DNA of 64,000 nt from Rhodobacter sp. (lineage in GTDB: Bacteria; Pseudomonadota; Alphaproteobacteria; Rhodobacterales; Rhodobacteraceae), in assembly GCA_020250445.1 (NCBI GenBank), contig JADCEF010000008.1, positions 1-64,000 of the forward strand, written 5' to 3'. Positions 34,224-42,728 of the stretch are shown piece after piece. The notes under the pieces were generated by a model. The model searched no databases and had not been told where the DNA came from. It worked only from the letters and a program-made list of their open reading frames with translations. How positions within the stretch are numbered: the stretch's first letter is position 1; the number at the start of each line of letters is the position of its first letter. The position numbers and the translations under genes are program-made.

Positions 34224-35510
34224 ATGACCAGAACCTTGGCTTTCGACACGCTGCAAATTCATGCCGGGGCAAAGCCCGATCCGGCAACCGGCGCGCGGCA
34301 GGTGCCGATCTATCAGACCACGGCCTATGTATTCCGCGATGCGGACCATGCCGCCATGCTGTTCAACCTGCAGGAGGTTGGATATATCTATTCGCGCCTG
34401 ACGAACCCGACCGTGTCGGCCCTGGCCGAACGTGTGGCAGCACTGGAAGGCGGCGTCGGGGCGGTGTGCTGTTCTTCCGGCCATGCGGCGCAGATCATGG
34501 CGCTGTTCCCGCTGATGCAGCCGGGTTGCAACGTGGTGGCGGCGACAAAGCTTTACGGTGGCACGATCCAGCAGTTCGGCAACACGATCCGCAAATTCGG
34601 ATGGTCGGCGAAGTTCGTGGATTTCGACGATCTGGCGGCGGTCGAGGCGGCGGTGGATGAGAATACCCGCGCGATCTTCTGCGAATCCATCGCCAACCCC
34701 GGCGGCTACATCACCGATCTGGATGCCGTTTCGGCCCTGGCCGACAGGGTGGGGCTGCCGCTGATCGTCGACAACACCACGGCCACGCCCTATCTGTGCC
34801 GGCCGATCGAACATGGCGCGACGCTGGTCGTGCATTCGGCGACGAAGTACCTGACCGGCAACGGCACGGTGACGGGCGGCATCGTGGTGGATTCGGGCAA
34901 GTTCGACTGGTCGGCCTCGGGCAAGTTCCCCAGCCTTGCCGCACCCGAACCGGCCTATCACGGGCTGAATTTCCATGCGGCCCTGGGCGGCATGGCCTTT
35001 ACCTTCCATTCCATCGCGGTCGGGCTGCGCGATCTGGGGATGACGATGAACCCGCAGGGCGCGCACTATACGCTGTTGGGGATCGAGACCCTGTCGCTGC
35101 GGATGGAACGGCATGTGGCCAACGCGGGCAAGATCGCCGCCTGGCTGGAAAAGGACCCGCGCGTGGATCACGTGACCTATGCCGGGCTGCGGTCATCCCC
35201 CTACCATTCCCGTGTGGCCAGGATCTGCCCCAGGGGTGCCGGGGCGCTGTTCACCTTTGCGGTGAAGGGCGGTTATGACGCCTGCGTGAAGCTGGTCAAC
35301 GGACTTCAGCTGTTCAGCCATGTCGCAAACCTGGGCGACACGCGCAGCCTGGTGATCCATTCCGCCTCGACCACCCACCGCCAGTTGTCACCCGAACAGC
35401 AGGTGGCGGCCGGGGCCGCGCCCAATGTGGTGCGCCTGTCGATCGGGATCGAGGATGCGGATGACCTGATTGCGGACCTTGATCAGGCGCTGGCCAAGGC
35501 CACCGCCTGA
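34224..35510 (+). CDS. metY: O-acetylhomoserine sulfhydrylase (aminocarboxypropyltransferase)
   Basis: 428-residue Cys/Met-metabolism PLP enzyme. It opens TLAFDTLQIHAGAKPDPATGARQVPIYQTTAYVFRD, has SRLTNPTVSALAERVAALEGG, and carries PLP Lys208 in VVHSATKYLTGNGTVTGG. The length and the large insert after the Lys distinguish MetY from shorter MetB/MetZ. It makes homocysteine from O-acetylhomoserine and sulfide. GGGAGA precedes ATG 34224. The 139-bp leader shows no SAM riboswitch I can recognise. Confidence 0.93.
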   Translation: MTRTLAFDTLQIHAGAKPDPATGARQVPIYQTTAYVFRDADHAAMLFNLQEVGYIYSRLTNPTVSALAERVAALEGGVGAVCCSSGHAAQIMALFPLMQPGCNVVAATKLYGGTIQQFGNTIRKFGWSAKFVDFDDLAAVEAAVDENTRAIFCESIANPGGYITDLDAVSALADRVGLPLIVDNTTATPYLCRPIEHGATLVVHSATKYLTGNGTVTGGIVVDSGKFDWSASGKFPSLAAPEPAYHGLNFHAALGGMAFTFHSIAVGLRDLGMTMNPQGAHYTLLGIETLSLRMERHVANAGKIAAWLEKDPRVDHVTYAGLRSSPYHSRVARICPRGAGALFTFAVKGGYDACVKLVNGLQLFSHVANLGDTRSLVIHSASTTHRQLSPEQQVAAGAAPNVVRLSIGIEDADDLIADLDQALAKATA

Positions 35511-35516
35511 CACAGC

Positions 35517-35543
35517 GCCCGCCCCGGCCATGCCGGGGCGGGC
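35517..35543. terminator. Bidirectional hairpin between metY and SIMPL gene
   Basis: GCCCGCCCCGGC-CAT-GCCGGGGCGGGC is a perfect 12-bp stem with a 3-nt loop between two convergent stops. No T-run follows on either side, so it may act as a stabilising 3' hairpin or a Rho-assisted end. Confidence 0.7.
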
Positions 35544-35549
35544 AGCAGA

Positions 35550-36236
35550 TTATTGGGACAGTTCAAAGACCATTGTGACGCTGGCCGAGGTGGAGATTTC
35601 GCCGGCAGCGACCGGGACCGCACGAGAGAACTCGGCGTCCGCCGCGCGGAACATCGGCATCGGGATGCCCGCACCGCCCTCGGTGATCGCAACAACGGGG
35701 CCAAGCGCCAGCCCGGCCGCTTCTGTCAGCAGCTTTGCCCGGGCCATGGCATCGGCCACGGCCAGCTTGCGCGCCTCATTCAGCGCAGGAACCGGGTCTG
35801 CCAGACCGAAGGTCAGGCCGTTGAAGGTGTTGGCCCCGTCCTGAATGGTGCGGTCAAGCACGCCGCCCAGGGCCTTAAGATCGCGGACCCGCACAGTAAG
35901 CTGGTTCATCGCAAGATAGCCCACGATGCGCGGGGTCATCTCGCCTTGGGGCTGCTGCCAGTTCGGGCTTAGCGACAGGCCGGACGTCTGAAGATCGCGC
36001 TCCTCGATACCGGCGGCGCGCAGCTGCTCCAGAACGGCCCCAAGCTGAAGCGAATTGGCGGCCATCGCCTCGGCCGCCGTGGTGCCTTCGGTGGTGACGC
36101 CCAGGTTGATCGTGGCCATGTCAGGCTTTGCCTCGACCGTGCCTTCACCGGTGACGGTAATGCGGGCCGTCTCGGACGCCACAGCGGTTGAACAAAGGAC
36201 CGACCCCAGAAGCAGGGCGGTGAACAGGGAACGCAT
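35550..36236 (-). CDS. SIMPL (DUF541) domain exported protein
   Basis: 228 residues from ATG 36236, which has AAGGAGG at 7-bp spacing. A signal peptide (cut near AVA|SE) is followed by the SIMPL domain: RITVTGEGTVEAKPDMATINLGVTTEGTTAAEAMAAN, GIEERDLQTSGLSLSPNW, VGYLAMNQLTVRVRDL, ARKLAVADAMARAKLLTEAAGLALG. Such proteins are periplasmic or outer-membrane associated and of unclear function; E. coli YggE is linked to oxidative stress. Longer upstream frame is the antisense of the next gene. Confidence 0.9.
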   Translation of the reverse strand: MRSLFTALLLGSVLCSTAVASETARITVTGEGTVEAKPDMATINLGVTTEGTTAAEAMAANSLQLGAVLEQLRAAGIEERDLQTSGLSLSPNWQQPQGEMTPRIVGYLAMNQLTVRVRDLKALGGVLDRTIQDGANTFNGLTFGLADPVPALNEARKLAVADAMARAKLLTEAAGLALGPVVAITEGGAGIPMPMFRAADAEFSRAVPVAAGEISTSASVTMVFELSQ

Positions 36237-36398
36237 GGCAAGACCTCCTTGTAGGACTGTGGTATTGTCTACCTGTTCCCGCGCCGGGGCGCCAGCCGTC
36301 CGGTGCCCGTCGTTCCTGTGGCAAGAAGCTGCTTCAACCTGGACCCGCTGCAAGAGGCGGACTCGCCGAGCCAGGGTAATTCGTGCTAGACTGGCATT

Positions 36399-39281
36399 AT
36401 GAGACCAAATTTCGCCCTGAATTTCGCCGATGACGCCGTCACCCTTCTGCATCGCACTGTGCGGGGCTGGACGGAAGTGGGAAGTGTTGCGTTTGACGAC
36501 CCGGAGATGGAGGCGGGGCTGGCCTTTCTGCGCGCCTCGGCCCTGGGGCTTGAACCGCGCGGCATGACCACGAAACTGGTGATTCCGAATTCCCAGATCC
36601 GCTACATGACCCTGCCCGCAGCGGGGCCGGACGCCGCAAGCCGCCACGCCCAGGTCCGCCGCGAGCTCGAGGGCAAGACACCCTACGGGGTGGACGAGCT
36701 GGTGTTCGACTGGTGGGGCACGGGCCCCGGTCTGCAGGTGGCCGTGGTGGCCCGCGAAACCCTGGCCGAGGCGGAAGCTTTTGCCACGGCACACCGGCTG
36801 AACCCGCTGTCCTTCGTGGCGATTCCGGGGGCAGGGCAATTCGGGGCCGAACCGTGGTTCGGACCGACAGTGCTGTCCGAAAGCCTGCTTGCCCCGGGCG
36901 AGAAGGTGGACCGCGACCAGGATCCGGTCCAGATCGCCGGGCATCTGCCGCGCGCGCAAGTGCCTGAAGCAACAGCATCTGCCCGGCAGGCTGACGTTTC
37001 GGTCGCCGCGGTGGATGATCCGGGACCGCTGCCTGCCGACGGGATCGCTGCAGAGGAACCGGCCAAGACGATGACGCCGCCGGATGCCGCCTTAGAGGGG
37101 CTTGCGCTGTCAGAACCGCCCGATGCTGCGGATGAACCGGCAAAGGCGATGACGCCGCAGGATGCCGCCGCAGAGGCACCTGCGGCGGCAGAACCGCCCG
37201 AAACCGGGGCACAGGCAGAATCTGCACCGGCAGCAGGTGATGCCCCCCGGATGGATGCCGGGACGTTGGAATCAGGGGTTGTCCAAGGCCCTGCCCCCGG
37301 CACCGCCCCGGTGCAGACCATCGCTGCCGAGGTTACGGCCGACAGAATCCCGGATGAGGCCGAAAGCAGCCCGCCGGTGGAACGCGCCCCGCAGATCACC
37401 CCGGCACTACCTGCGGCAAAGACCGATGCCGTGCGCATGGCCACCGATCCCCGGCCTGGCAGGAAAGCGGTCCCGCTGCCGCGCCCCGGTGCCAGACCCC
37501 CCGCGCAAAAGGAACCGGACGCAGCCCGTATCAGCGGCGCCGGACCGGCGCGGCTGGTCTCCGTTTCGGCGGGCGGCACCTACAGCGCCAGGTCGGTTGC
37601 GGCGGGCAGGGACCGGCCGGTCGAAGCGCGCGATGGTCCGGCGCGGACAGGCGCGATGATCACCGCAGCCGGGACTGCGCCGCCGCGCGAACGCAAACTG
37701 GCGGTCGTAACAAAGCGGGAGCCTGACTCAGGCCCGGACAGCGCGCGTGCCCGGACAGCGGCAAATCCGTCAGTGGCGAAGTTCGGCACTCGGGCCGTGA
37801 GTCGCGGCAGGCCCCGGTTCCTTGGCCTGATCCTGACGGGCATCCTGCTGCTGCTGCTTGTCGCTGTTGCTGCTTGGTCGTCTTACCTCATCGCCTCGAC
37901 CCTTGGCGAAGACGAGCCCGCCGTTGCGGTTGCAGCGGTCGAAGCACCGGCACCGCGTTGGGCTGCACTGGCGGCACCCGCCCTGATACGCATTCCCGCC
38001 ACGACCCCCGAGGTGCTGGCATATCTGCGCGATCCGGCAGATGTCGCAAATGCCCGGGCTGCAAGGGAAGATACCGGACCGTTTGCCGCATCTTTGCCCG
38101 AATCCGTCGGCGCGACAGCGGAGGCCGTTGCGCTGCCTGTGATTGTGGCGGCAACCATGGTGCATCCGGCCACGACAGCCGTCTACCGGCGCAACCCGGG
38201 CGCGGAACCGCAGGACGAGATTCTGCTTGCAGGGATTGACCCTGTCATTCCGAAAGGCGATGTCGCGGCTCTTGCCGCGCCAGAGACCGCGACCGACCCC
38301 GCCCCCCCGACGCAACCCGCGCCGCCGCCGTTCGGGACGCGGGATCAGGTTGATGCGGGCAGCCGGATCATGCAAACCTCGGCGGTCAGCGTGACGCCGG
38401 GGGGTGTCCTGATCATGGCCGGTCCGCCGCCGCGCACCCCGCCGCCGCGCCCCGGGGCGACGGTGCAGCCCGTGACCGACGATGCCGGGGGTATAGCGCC
38501 ATTGCCTGCAGCCGCTGGCGCTGCGGGCGCTGTGCCGGCGGTCTATGCCGACCCCGCCCTGCAAGATGCAAGGCCCCGCCTGCGCCCGGCAGATCTGGTG
38601 CCGCCTGAAATCGCACTGCCGGATGGTGCAGCAGAGGTGACGGATGCTGCGGCAGGCCCTGTGAGCAGCCTCAGGCCACGCGCCCGCCCGCCCGGGCTTC
38701 TTGCCGCAGAGGCTGTGCCGCAGGCCGACAGCGCCGCCGCTCAGGCGGCCGGGGCATCGCTTGTGGCGATGGCCGGCGGGGGTGCCGCCAGTCCGCTGGC
38801 CATCGCCGTTTCCCGCAAGCCGGCCGCGCGTCCGGCGCAGCCCGATGCCGCCATCGAAGCCGCCGTTTCCGTGGCTGCCGCCGATGCCTCTCTTGTGCCC
38901 GATACGGGAATGCTTGCGCCGGCCGTGCCCGCGCCCGAGCCGCAGCCCGAGCAGGCCGCCAGGCCGGACGCAGATGACCCCGAAGCGGCAGAGATTGACG
39001 AACCCGAGATTGCGTCAGCCGCACCTTCGGTGCCGACGCGCGCGTCTGTCGCCAAACAGGCGACCTACAGGAATTCGATCAACCTGTCGAGGATCAATCT
39101 GATCGGTGTCTATGGCAGTTCGTCCAACCGCTATGCCATGGTCCGGCAGGCCAATGGCCGCTTCGTCAGGGTCGAGGTCGGTGATCGCGTTGACGGCGGC
39201 CGTGTGGCGGCGATTTCCGAGCGCGAATTACACTACGTCAAGAACGGCACCACGCACAAGCTGGCAATGCCCAAGGGTTGA
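36399..39281 (+). CDS. Large bitopic membrane protein, PilM-like N-terminus and PulC-like C-terminus
   Basis: 960 residues. The first ~170 residues (KLVIPNSQIRYMTLP, RRELEGKTPYGVDELVFDWW, VAVVARETLAEAEAFA) recall the actin-like PilM/GspL cytoplasmic fold. Then come a low-complexity Ala/Pro/Glu region with a 26-residue tandem repeat, one membrane helix (about 470-492, FLGLILTGILLLLLVAVAAW), and a long Pro/Ala-rich, presumably periplasmic region. The final ~80 residues (SINLSRINLIGVYGSSSNRYAMVRQANGRFVRVEVGDRVDGGRVAAI) resemble the PulC/GspC homology region. A secretion or pilus-like scaffold role is inference. No other secretion genes are nearby. Confidence 0.72.
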   Translation: MRPNFALNFADDAVTLLHRTVRGWTEVGSVAFDDPEMEAGLAFLRASALGLEPRGMTTKLVIPNSQIRYMTLPAAGPDAASRHAQVRRELEGKTPYGVDELVFDWWGTGPGLQVAVVARETLAEAEAFATAHRLNPLSFVAIPGAGQFGAEPWFGPTVLSESLLAPGEKVDRDQDPVQIAGHLPRAQVPEATASARQADVSVAAVDDPGPLPADGIAAEEPAKTMTPPDAALEGLALSEPPDAADEPAKAMTPQDAAAEAPAAAEPPETGAQAESAPAAGDAPRMDAGTLESGVVQGPAPGTAPVQTIAAEVTADRIPDEAESSPPVERAPQITPALPAAKTDAVRMATDPRPGRKAVPLPRPGARPPAQKEPDAARISGAGPARLVSVSAGGTYSARSVAAGRDRPVEARDGPARTGAMITAAGTAPPRERKLAVVTKREPDSGPDSARARTAANPSVAKFGTRAVSRGRPRFLGLILTGILLLLLVAVAAWSSYLIASTLGEDEPAVAVAAVEAPAPRWAALAAPALIRIPATTPEVLAYLRDPADVANARAAREDTGPFAASLPESVGATAEAVALPVIVAATMVHPATTAVYRRNPGAEPQDEILLAGIDPVIPKGDVAALAAPETATDPAPPTQPAPPPFGTRDQVDAGSRIMQTSAVSVTPGGVLIMAGPPPRTPPPRPGATVQPVTDDAGGIAPLPAAAGAAGAVPAVYADPALQDARPRLRPADLVPPEIALPDGAAEVTDAAAGPVSSLRPRARPPGLLAAEAVPQADSAAAQAAGASLVAMAGGGAASPLAIAVSRKPAARPAQPDAAIEAAVSVAAADASLVPDTGMLAPAVPAPEPQPEQAARPDADDPEAAEIDEPEIASAAPSVPTRASVAKQATYRNSINLSRINLIGVYGSSSNRYAMVRQANGRFVRVEVGDRVDGGRVAAISERELHYVKNGTTHKLAMPKG
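37056..37211 (+). repeat. 78-bp in-frame tandem repeat
   Basis: Two degenerate copies of 78 bp (26 codons) lie inside the large membrane protein gene. Each encodes EPAK-[TA]-MTP-[PQ]-DAA followed by -EPP at the end. GAACCGG begins at 37056 and 37134. This is a duplication in the low-complexity linker. Confidence 0.7.
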
Positions 39282-39299
39282 AGCCGGGCTGTGCCGCCC

Positions 39300-40310
39300 C
39301 TATCCGGCGGCCACGCCCGCTTCGGCAAAGGTGGCCATGCCGGAATGACAGGCGACGGCCGCCTGAACCACGCCGATCGCCAGCGCTGCGCCCGATCCTT
39401 CGCCCAGCCGCAGCCCAAGCGACAGCAGCGGAACCTTGCCCAGCGCCTGCAGCAGGCGTCCATGGGCGCTTTCTGCGCTTTGATGGCCCGCGATGCAGTG
39501 ATCCAGCGCGCCCGGCACCTCTGCCTCCAGCACGCCGGCGGCGGCGCAGCAGATGAACCCGTCCAGAATGACCGGAATGCGTTCGGTCCGGGCGCGGGCA
39601 ATCGCCCCCGTCATGGCGGCAATCTCGCGCCCGCCAAGGCGGCGCAGCGCCTCCAGCGGGGTGGACCCGGCGTGCAGGGCGATGCCATCGGCGACTGCTT
39701 GCGTCTTCAGCGCCAGACCGGCGTCATCGACACCGGTCCCGCGCCCGGTCCAGTCTGCGGCAGCGCCACCGAACAGGGCACAGGCAAGGGCGGCGGCAGA
39801 GGTGGTGTTGCCGATGCCCATCTCGCCCGTCACCAGAAGATCGGCGGCCGGATCGACCGCGTTCCAGCCTGCGGCGAGGGATGCAACGACTTCGGCCCCG
39901 GTCATCGCCGCCTCTGCGGTGAAATCGGCAACGGGCCGGTCAAGGTCCAGCGCATGCACTTCCATCCGCGCCCCGAAGGTGCGGGCAAGCTGGTTGATCG
40001 CCGCCCCGCCTGCGCGGAAGTTTGCCACCATCTGCCCTGTGACCTCTGCCGGAAATGCCGAAACCCTGCGCGCGGTGATGCCGTGATTGCCGGCAAAGAC
40101 CAGGACCAGGGGGTGATCAATGCGCGGTTGCGCCCGGCCTTGCCAGGCGGCGACCCACTGCGCCACCTCCTCCAGCCGGCCAAGAGAGCCGGCGGGCTTG
40201 GTCAGTACCGCGTCGCGTGCCAGCGCCTGCGCCCGCGCCGCCGCATCCGGTTGGGGAAGCGTTTGCAGAAGGCTGCGAAAGGCGTCAAGGCTGGCAAAGG
40301 GGGCAGGCAT
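39300..40310 (-). CDS. cobT: Nicotinate-nucleotide--dimethylbenzimidazole phosphoribosyltransferase
   Basis: 336 residues. Typical segments are [99 protein letters not shown] and [14 protein letters not shown]. The catalytic Glu is in the [18 protein letters not shown] loop. It makes alpha-ribazole phosphate for the lower loop of cobalamin. Divergent from cobS over 81 bp; no cobalamin riboswitch fits in that space. Confidence 0.95.
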   Translation of the reverse strand: MPAPFASLDAFRSLLQTLPQPDAAARAQALARDAVLTKPAGSLGRLEEVAQWVAAWQGRAQPRIDHPLVLVFAGNHGITARRVSAFPAEVTGQMVANFRAGGAAINQLARTFGARMEVHALDLDRPVADFTAEAAMTGAEVVASLAAGWNAVDPAADLLVTGEMGIGNTTSAAALACALFGGAAADWTGRGTGVDDAGLALKTQAVADGIALHAGSTPLEALRRLGGREIAAMTGAIARARTERIPVILDGFICCAAAGVLEAEVPGALDHCIAGHQSAESAHGRLLQALGKVPLLSLGLRLGEGSGAALAIGVVQAAVACHSGMATFAEAGVAAG

Positions 40311-40391
40311 GACGATATCCCTGATTGTGTTCCGGCGCGGGCCTGATTAGCGGTTGGCGGCGGCGGGGACCAGCACGGAAGGGGCATTCCT

Positions 40392-41165
40392 GTGACAAGG
40401 CGCGACAGTTGGCGGCCGCAGGTCTTTGATGTTCTTGCCGCGCTCGGGCTGCTGACCCGCCTGCCGCTGGATCTGGACGGCGCGCGGGCACAGGCGCGGG
40501 GCGCAGCGGCGGCCTGGGCCTGGCCGCTTGCCGGGGTGGCCGTGGGCCTGCTTGGTGCCGCATCGGGCGGGCTTGCGCTGTGGCTGGGTGTGGCACCGGG
40601 GGCGGCGGCGGCAATTGCGATTGCCGCCCAGATCTTTGTGACGGGTGCCCTGCATGAGGACGGCCTTGCCGACAGCGCCGACGGACTGTGGGGCGGATGG
40701 AACAAAGAGCGGCGGCTGGCAATCATGAAGGACAGCCGGATCGGAACCTTTGGGGTGCTGGCGCTTGTGCTGGTGACGCTGCTGCGCTGGGTGGCACTGG
40801 CCGGGCTGTTTGCCGCCGGCACGCCCTGGGGCGCGCTGGCAGCGGCGGGGGCGCTGTCGCGCGTGCCGATGGCGGTGCTGACGGCAGCCCTGCCCAATGC
40901 GCGCGGATCAGGCCTGGCACACAGCGTCGGTCGCCCCGAAGGGGCGGTTGTTGCCCTGTCCTGCGCCACGGGCCTGATGTGCGGGTTTCTTTCCCTGGGA
41001 CCCGCGGCGTTCGGCGCCGCCTTTTGGGTGGGGGGTGTATGCCTTGCCGTCGGCCTTGTGGCCCGGGCCAAAATTGGCGGTCAGACCGGCGACATTCTGG
41101 GCGCATCGCAGCAGATATCCGAGGCCGTCGTGCTGACCCTGATTGCGGCAAGCCTTCGGCCATGA
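40392..41165 (+). CDS. cobS: Adenosylcobinamide-GDP ribazoletransferase (cobalamin synthase)
   Basis: 257-residue integral membrane protein beginning at GTG 40392. It has LAALGLLTRLPLDLD, the conserved acidic loop FVTGALHEDGLADSADGLWGGWNKERRLAIMKDSRIGTFGVLALVLVTLLRWVAL (metal-binding E-D-G-L-A-D-x-x-D), SRVPMAVLTAALP and KIGGQTGDILGASQQISEAVVL. It joins adenosylcobinamide-GDP with alpha-ribazole to finish cobalamin. Functionally paired with the divergent cobT. Confidence 0.94.
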   Translation: MTRRDSWRPQVFDVLAALGLLTRLPLDLDGARAQARGAAAAWAWPLAGVAVGLLGAASGGLALWLGVAPGAAAAIAIAAQIFVTGALHEDGLADSADGLWGGWNKERRLAIMKDSRIGTFGVLALVLVTLLRWVALAGLFAAGTPWGALAAAGALSRVPMAVLTAALPNARGSGLAHSVGRPEGAVVALSCATGLMCGFLSLGPAAFGAAFWVGGVCLAVGLVARAKIGGQTGDILGASQQISEAVVLTLIAASLRP

Positions 41166-41196
41166 AAAAACCGCAGCGGCAAGGCTGCGGCTTTTC
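41164..41196. terminator. Bidirectional intrinsic terminator, cobS/carD
   Basis: CCGCAG-CGGCAAGG-CTGCGG is flanked by AAAAAA on the left and CTTTT on the right. It can therefore terminate cobS rightward (CTTTT) and carD leftward (TTTTTT). It overlaps the cobS stop region. Confidence 0.85.
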
Positions 41197-41214
41197 CCAC
41201 TTGCATCAGATCAA

Positions 41215-41724
41215 TCAGGCGGCGCGCGATACCAGGACATCGTCCACGGTCTTGGCGGCCCCGGCCTCGTCCACACCGCTGACGGCGGCCACCTCGCGGG
41301 TCAGGCGTTCCAGGGCGGCCTCGTAAAGCTGACGCTCGGAATAGCTTTGCTCGCGCTGGTCATCGGTGCGGTGCAGGTCACGGACCACTTCCGCGATCGA
41401 CAGCAGGTCGCCCGAATTGATCTTCTGTTCATATTCCTGCGCCCGGCGCGACCACATCGCACGCTTGACCTTGGCCCTGCCCTTGAGGGTATCCAGCGCC
41501 TTGGTCACGACATCGGGCGACGAAAGCTGACGCATGCCGATTTCGGTTGCCTTGTGGGTGGGCACCCGCAGGGTCATCTTGTCCTTTTCAAAAGAGATGA
41601 CGAAAAGTTCCAGGGTCAGTCCCGCGATCTCCTGTTCTTCGATCGAAATGATCCGGCCGACGCCATGCGCCGGGTAAACCACGAATTCGTTCGGGCGGAA
41701 TTCAGCTTTCTTGGACTTGGTCAT
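41215..41724 (-). CDS. carD: CarD-family transcriptional regulator
   Basis: 169 residues. The N-terminal RNA-polymerase-interacting Tudor-like domain reads FRPNEFVVYPAHGVGRIISIEEQEIAGLTLELFVISFEKDKMTLRVPTHKA. The C-terminal helical DNA-binding domain includes KVKRAMWSRRAQEYEQKINSGDLLSIAEVVRDLHR. CarD binds the RNA polymerase beta subunit and stabilises open complexes at many promoters, including rRNA promoters. A good promoter lies 160-190 bp upstream. Confidence 0.95.
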   Translation of the reverse strand: MTKSKKAEFRPNEFVVYPAHGVGRIISIEEQEIAGLTLELFVISFEKDKMTLRVPTHKATEIGMRQLSSPDVVTKALDTLKGRAKVKRAMWSRRAQEYEQKINSGDLLSIAEVVRDLHRTDDQREQSYSERQLYEAALERLTREVAAVSGVDEAGAAKTVDDVLVSRAA

Positions 41725-41884
41725 TCAGGTCGCTTCCTAAAGGGCACATCCATCATCCGACGACAATTTCCCTTGCCGGGGCTGCGCGCCCCGGTGAAAG
41801 AGAATATGGCAGTCGCAGGAAATCCTGCCCCCGGAGCCGCCGGTCCAAGGCCAGTGTCAGGCTTTCGTGCACGTTTATCTGGGA

Positions 41885-41913
41885 TATATAGCACGGATTC
41901 GCCCGGATTCCAA
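41885..41913 (-). promoter_or_regulatory. Probable carD promoter
   Basis: On the minus strand TTGGAA (41913-41908), a 17-bp spacer and TATATA (41890-41885) form a near-consensus sigma-70 promoter in the 293-bp gap between fdxA and carD, pointing at carD. This implies an untranslated leader of about 150 nt. Confidence 0.65.
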
Positions 41914-42017
41914 CGGTGCCAGACCGCCATAAACAGCGGAATCCCGCAGGAAAGTTCCACGGATTAAGGATTTCTTGCATCCGGGCCCGGTTGCCGCGCG
42001 AATCGCCTGCACAGACG

Positions 42018-42356
42018 TCAGCCGCCCAGCCCGGGTGCCTCGGAAAAGTGTGTCTCAAGCTTGCCGGGCTTGCCGTCCATCGCATCGGCGCCGGGCAGGG
42101 GGTCTTTGCGCGTCACGATGACAGGCCAAGCTTCGGAATACTTGCGGTTGAACGCAACCCATCTTTCCGTGTCCGGCTCCGTATCCGGCCGGATGGCGTC
42201 CGGCGGACATTCCGGTTCGCACACGCCACAGTCGATGCATTCATCCGGATGAATGACGAGCATGTTCTCGCCCTCGTAAAAGCAGTCGACCGGGCAAACC
42301 TCGACACAGTCGGTATACTTGCAGGCGATGCAGTTGTCCGTCACCACATAAGTCAT
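42018..42356 (-). CDS. fdxA: 7Fe ferredoxin (3Fe-4S/4Fe-4S), FdxA type
   Basis: 112 residues. [33 protein letters not shown] holds the C-x7-C-x3-CP pattern of the 3Fe-4S site, and [18 protein letters not shown] holds the 4Fe-4S site. The C-terminal extension ([18 protein letters not shown]) is typical of Azotobacter-type FdI. It carries electrons in the cytoplasm. The internal ATG 42356 is the family start; the open frame is 9 codons longer upstream. Confidence 0.95.
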   Translation of the reverse strand: MTYVVTDNCIACKYTDCVEVCPVDCFYEGENMLVIHPDECIDCGVCEPECPPDAIRPDTEPDTERWVAFNRKYSEAWPVIVTRKDPLPGADAMDGKPGKLETHFSEAPGLGG

Positions 42357-42410
42357 CGCAGGCCCAGGCTCCCTCGCAGTCACCGCGCTTTGCTAGAGCA
42401 GGTTTCTGCA

Positions 42411-42713
42411 TCATTCAAGCGGTGACGATGCCGCAACGTGTGGCAGATCAAGGTCAAGGTACAACTTCTGCGCCTCGGGGGCGGAGCCGCGCCGGGGCGC
42501 GGTCTGCAGGATGCGGATCAGCCGGATTGCGGCCCCCTGCGGAAAGGTCAGCGTATCGCCCGCGCCAACGGCATGGGCGGGCTTTGCCGTGCGCGTTCCA
42601 TTCACGCGGACATGGCCTGCGGCAACCTCGGCGGTGGCAAGGCTGCGTGTCCTGAAAAAACGCGCGTGCCACAGCCATTTGTCCAGCCGGACGGTCACGC
42701 GCGGGCCGGTCAC
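42411..42713 (-). CDS. S4-domain RNA-binding protein (Hsp15-like)
   Basis: 100 residues dominated by one S4 domain: VRLDKWLWHARFFRTRSLATAEVAAGHVRVNGTRTAKPAHAVGAGDTLTF. It resembles E. coli HslR/Hsp15, which binds stalled 50S subunits carrying nascent chains. It follows the helicase gene by 15 bp on the same strand, and this pairing supports a joint RNA role. Confidence 0.88.
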   Translation of the reverse strand: MTGPRVTVRLDKWLWHARFFRTRSLATAEVAAGHVRVNGTRTAKPAHAVGAGDTLTFPQGAAIRLIRILQTAPRRGSAPEAQKLYLDLDLPHVAASSPLE

Positions 42714-42728
42714 GCCACCCGCCCCCGG

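Noticed and set aside
37056-37211. CRISPR-like repeat
   Set aside because: Only two degenerate copies, directly adjacent and in frame within a coding gene; no spacers and no cas genes.
40311-40391. Cobalamin riboswitch between cobT and cobS
   Set aside because: 81 bp is far too short and no B12-box is visible.
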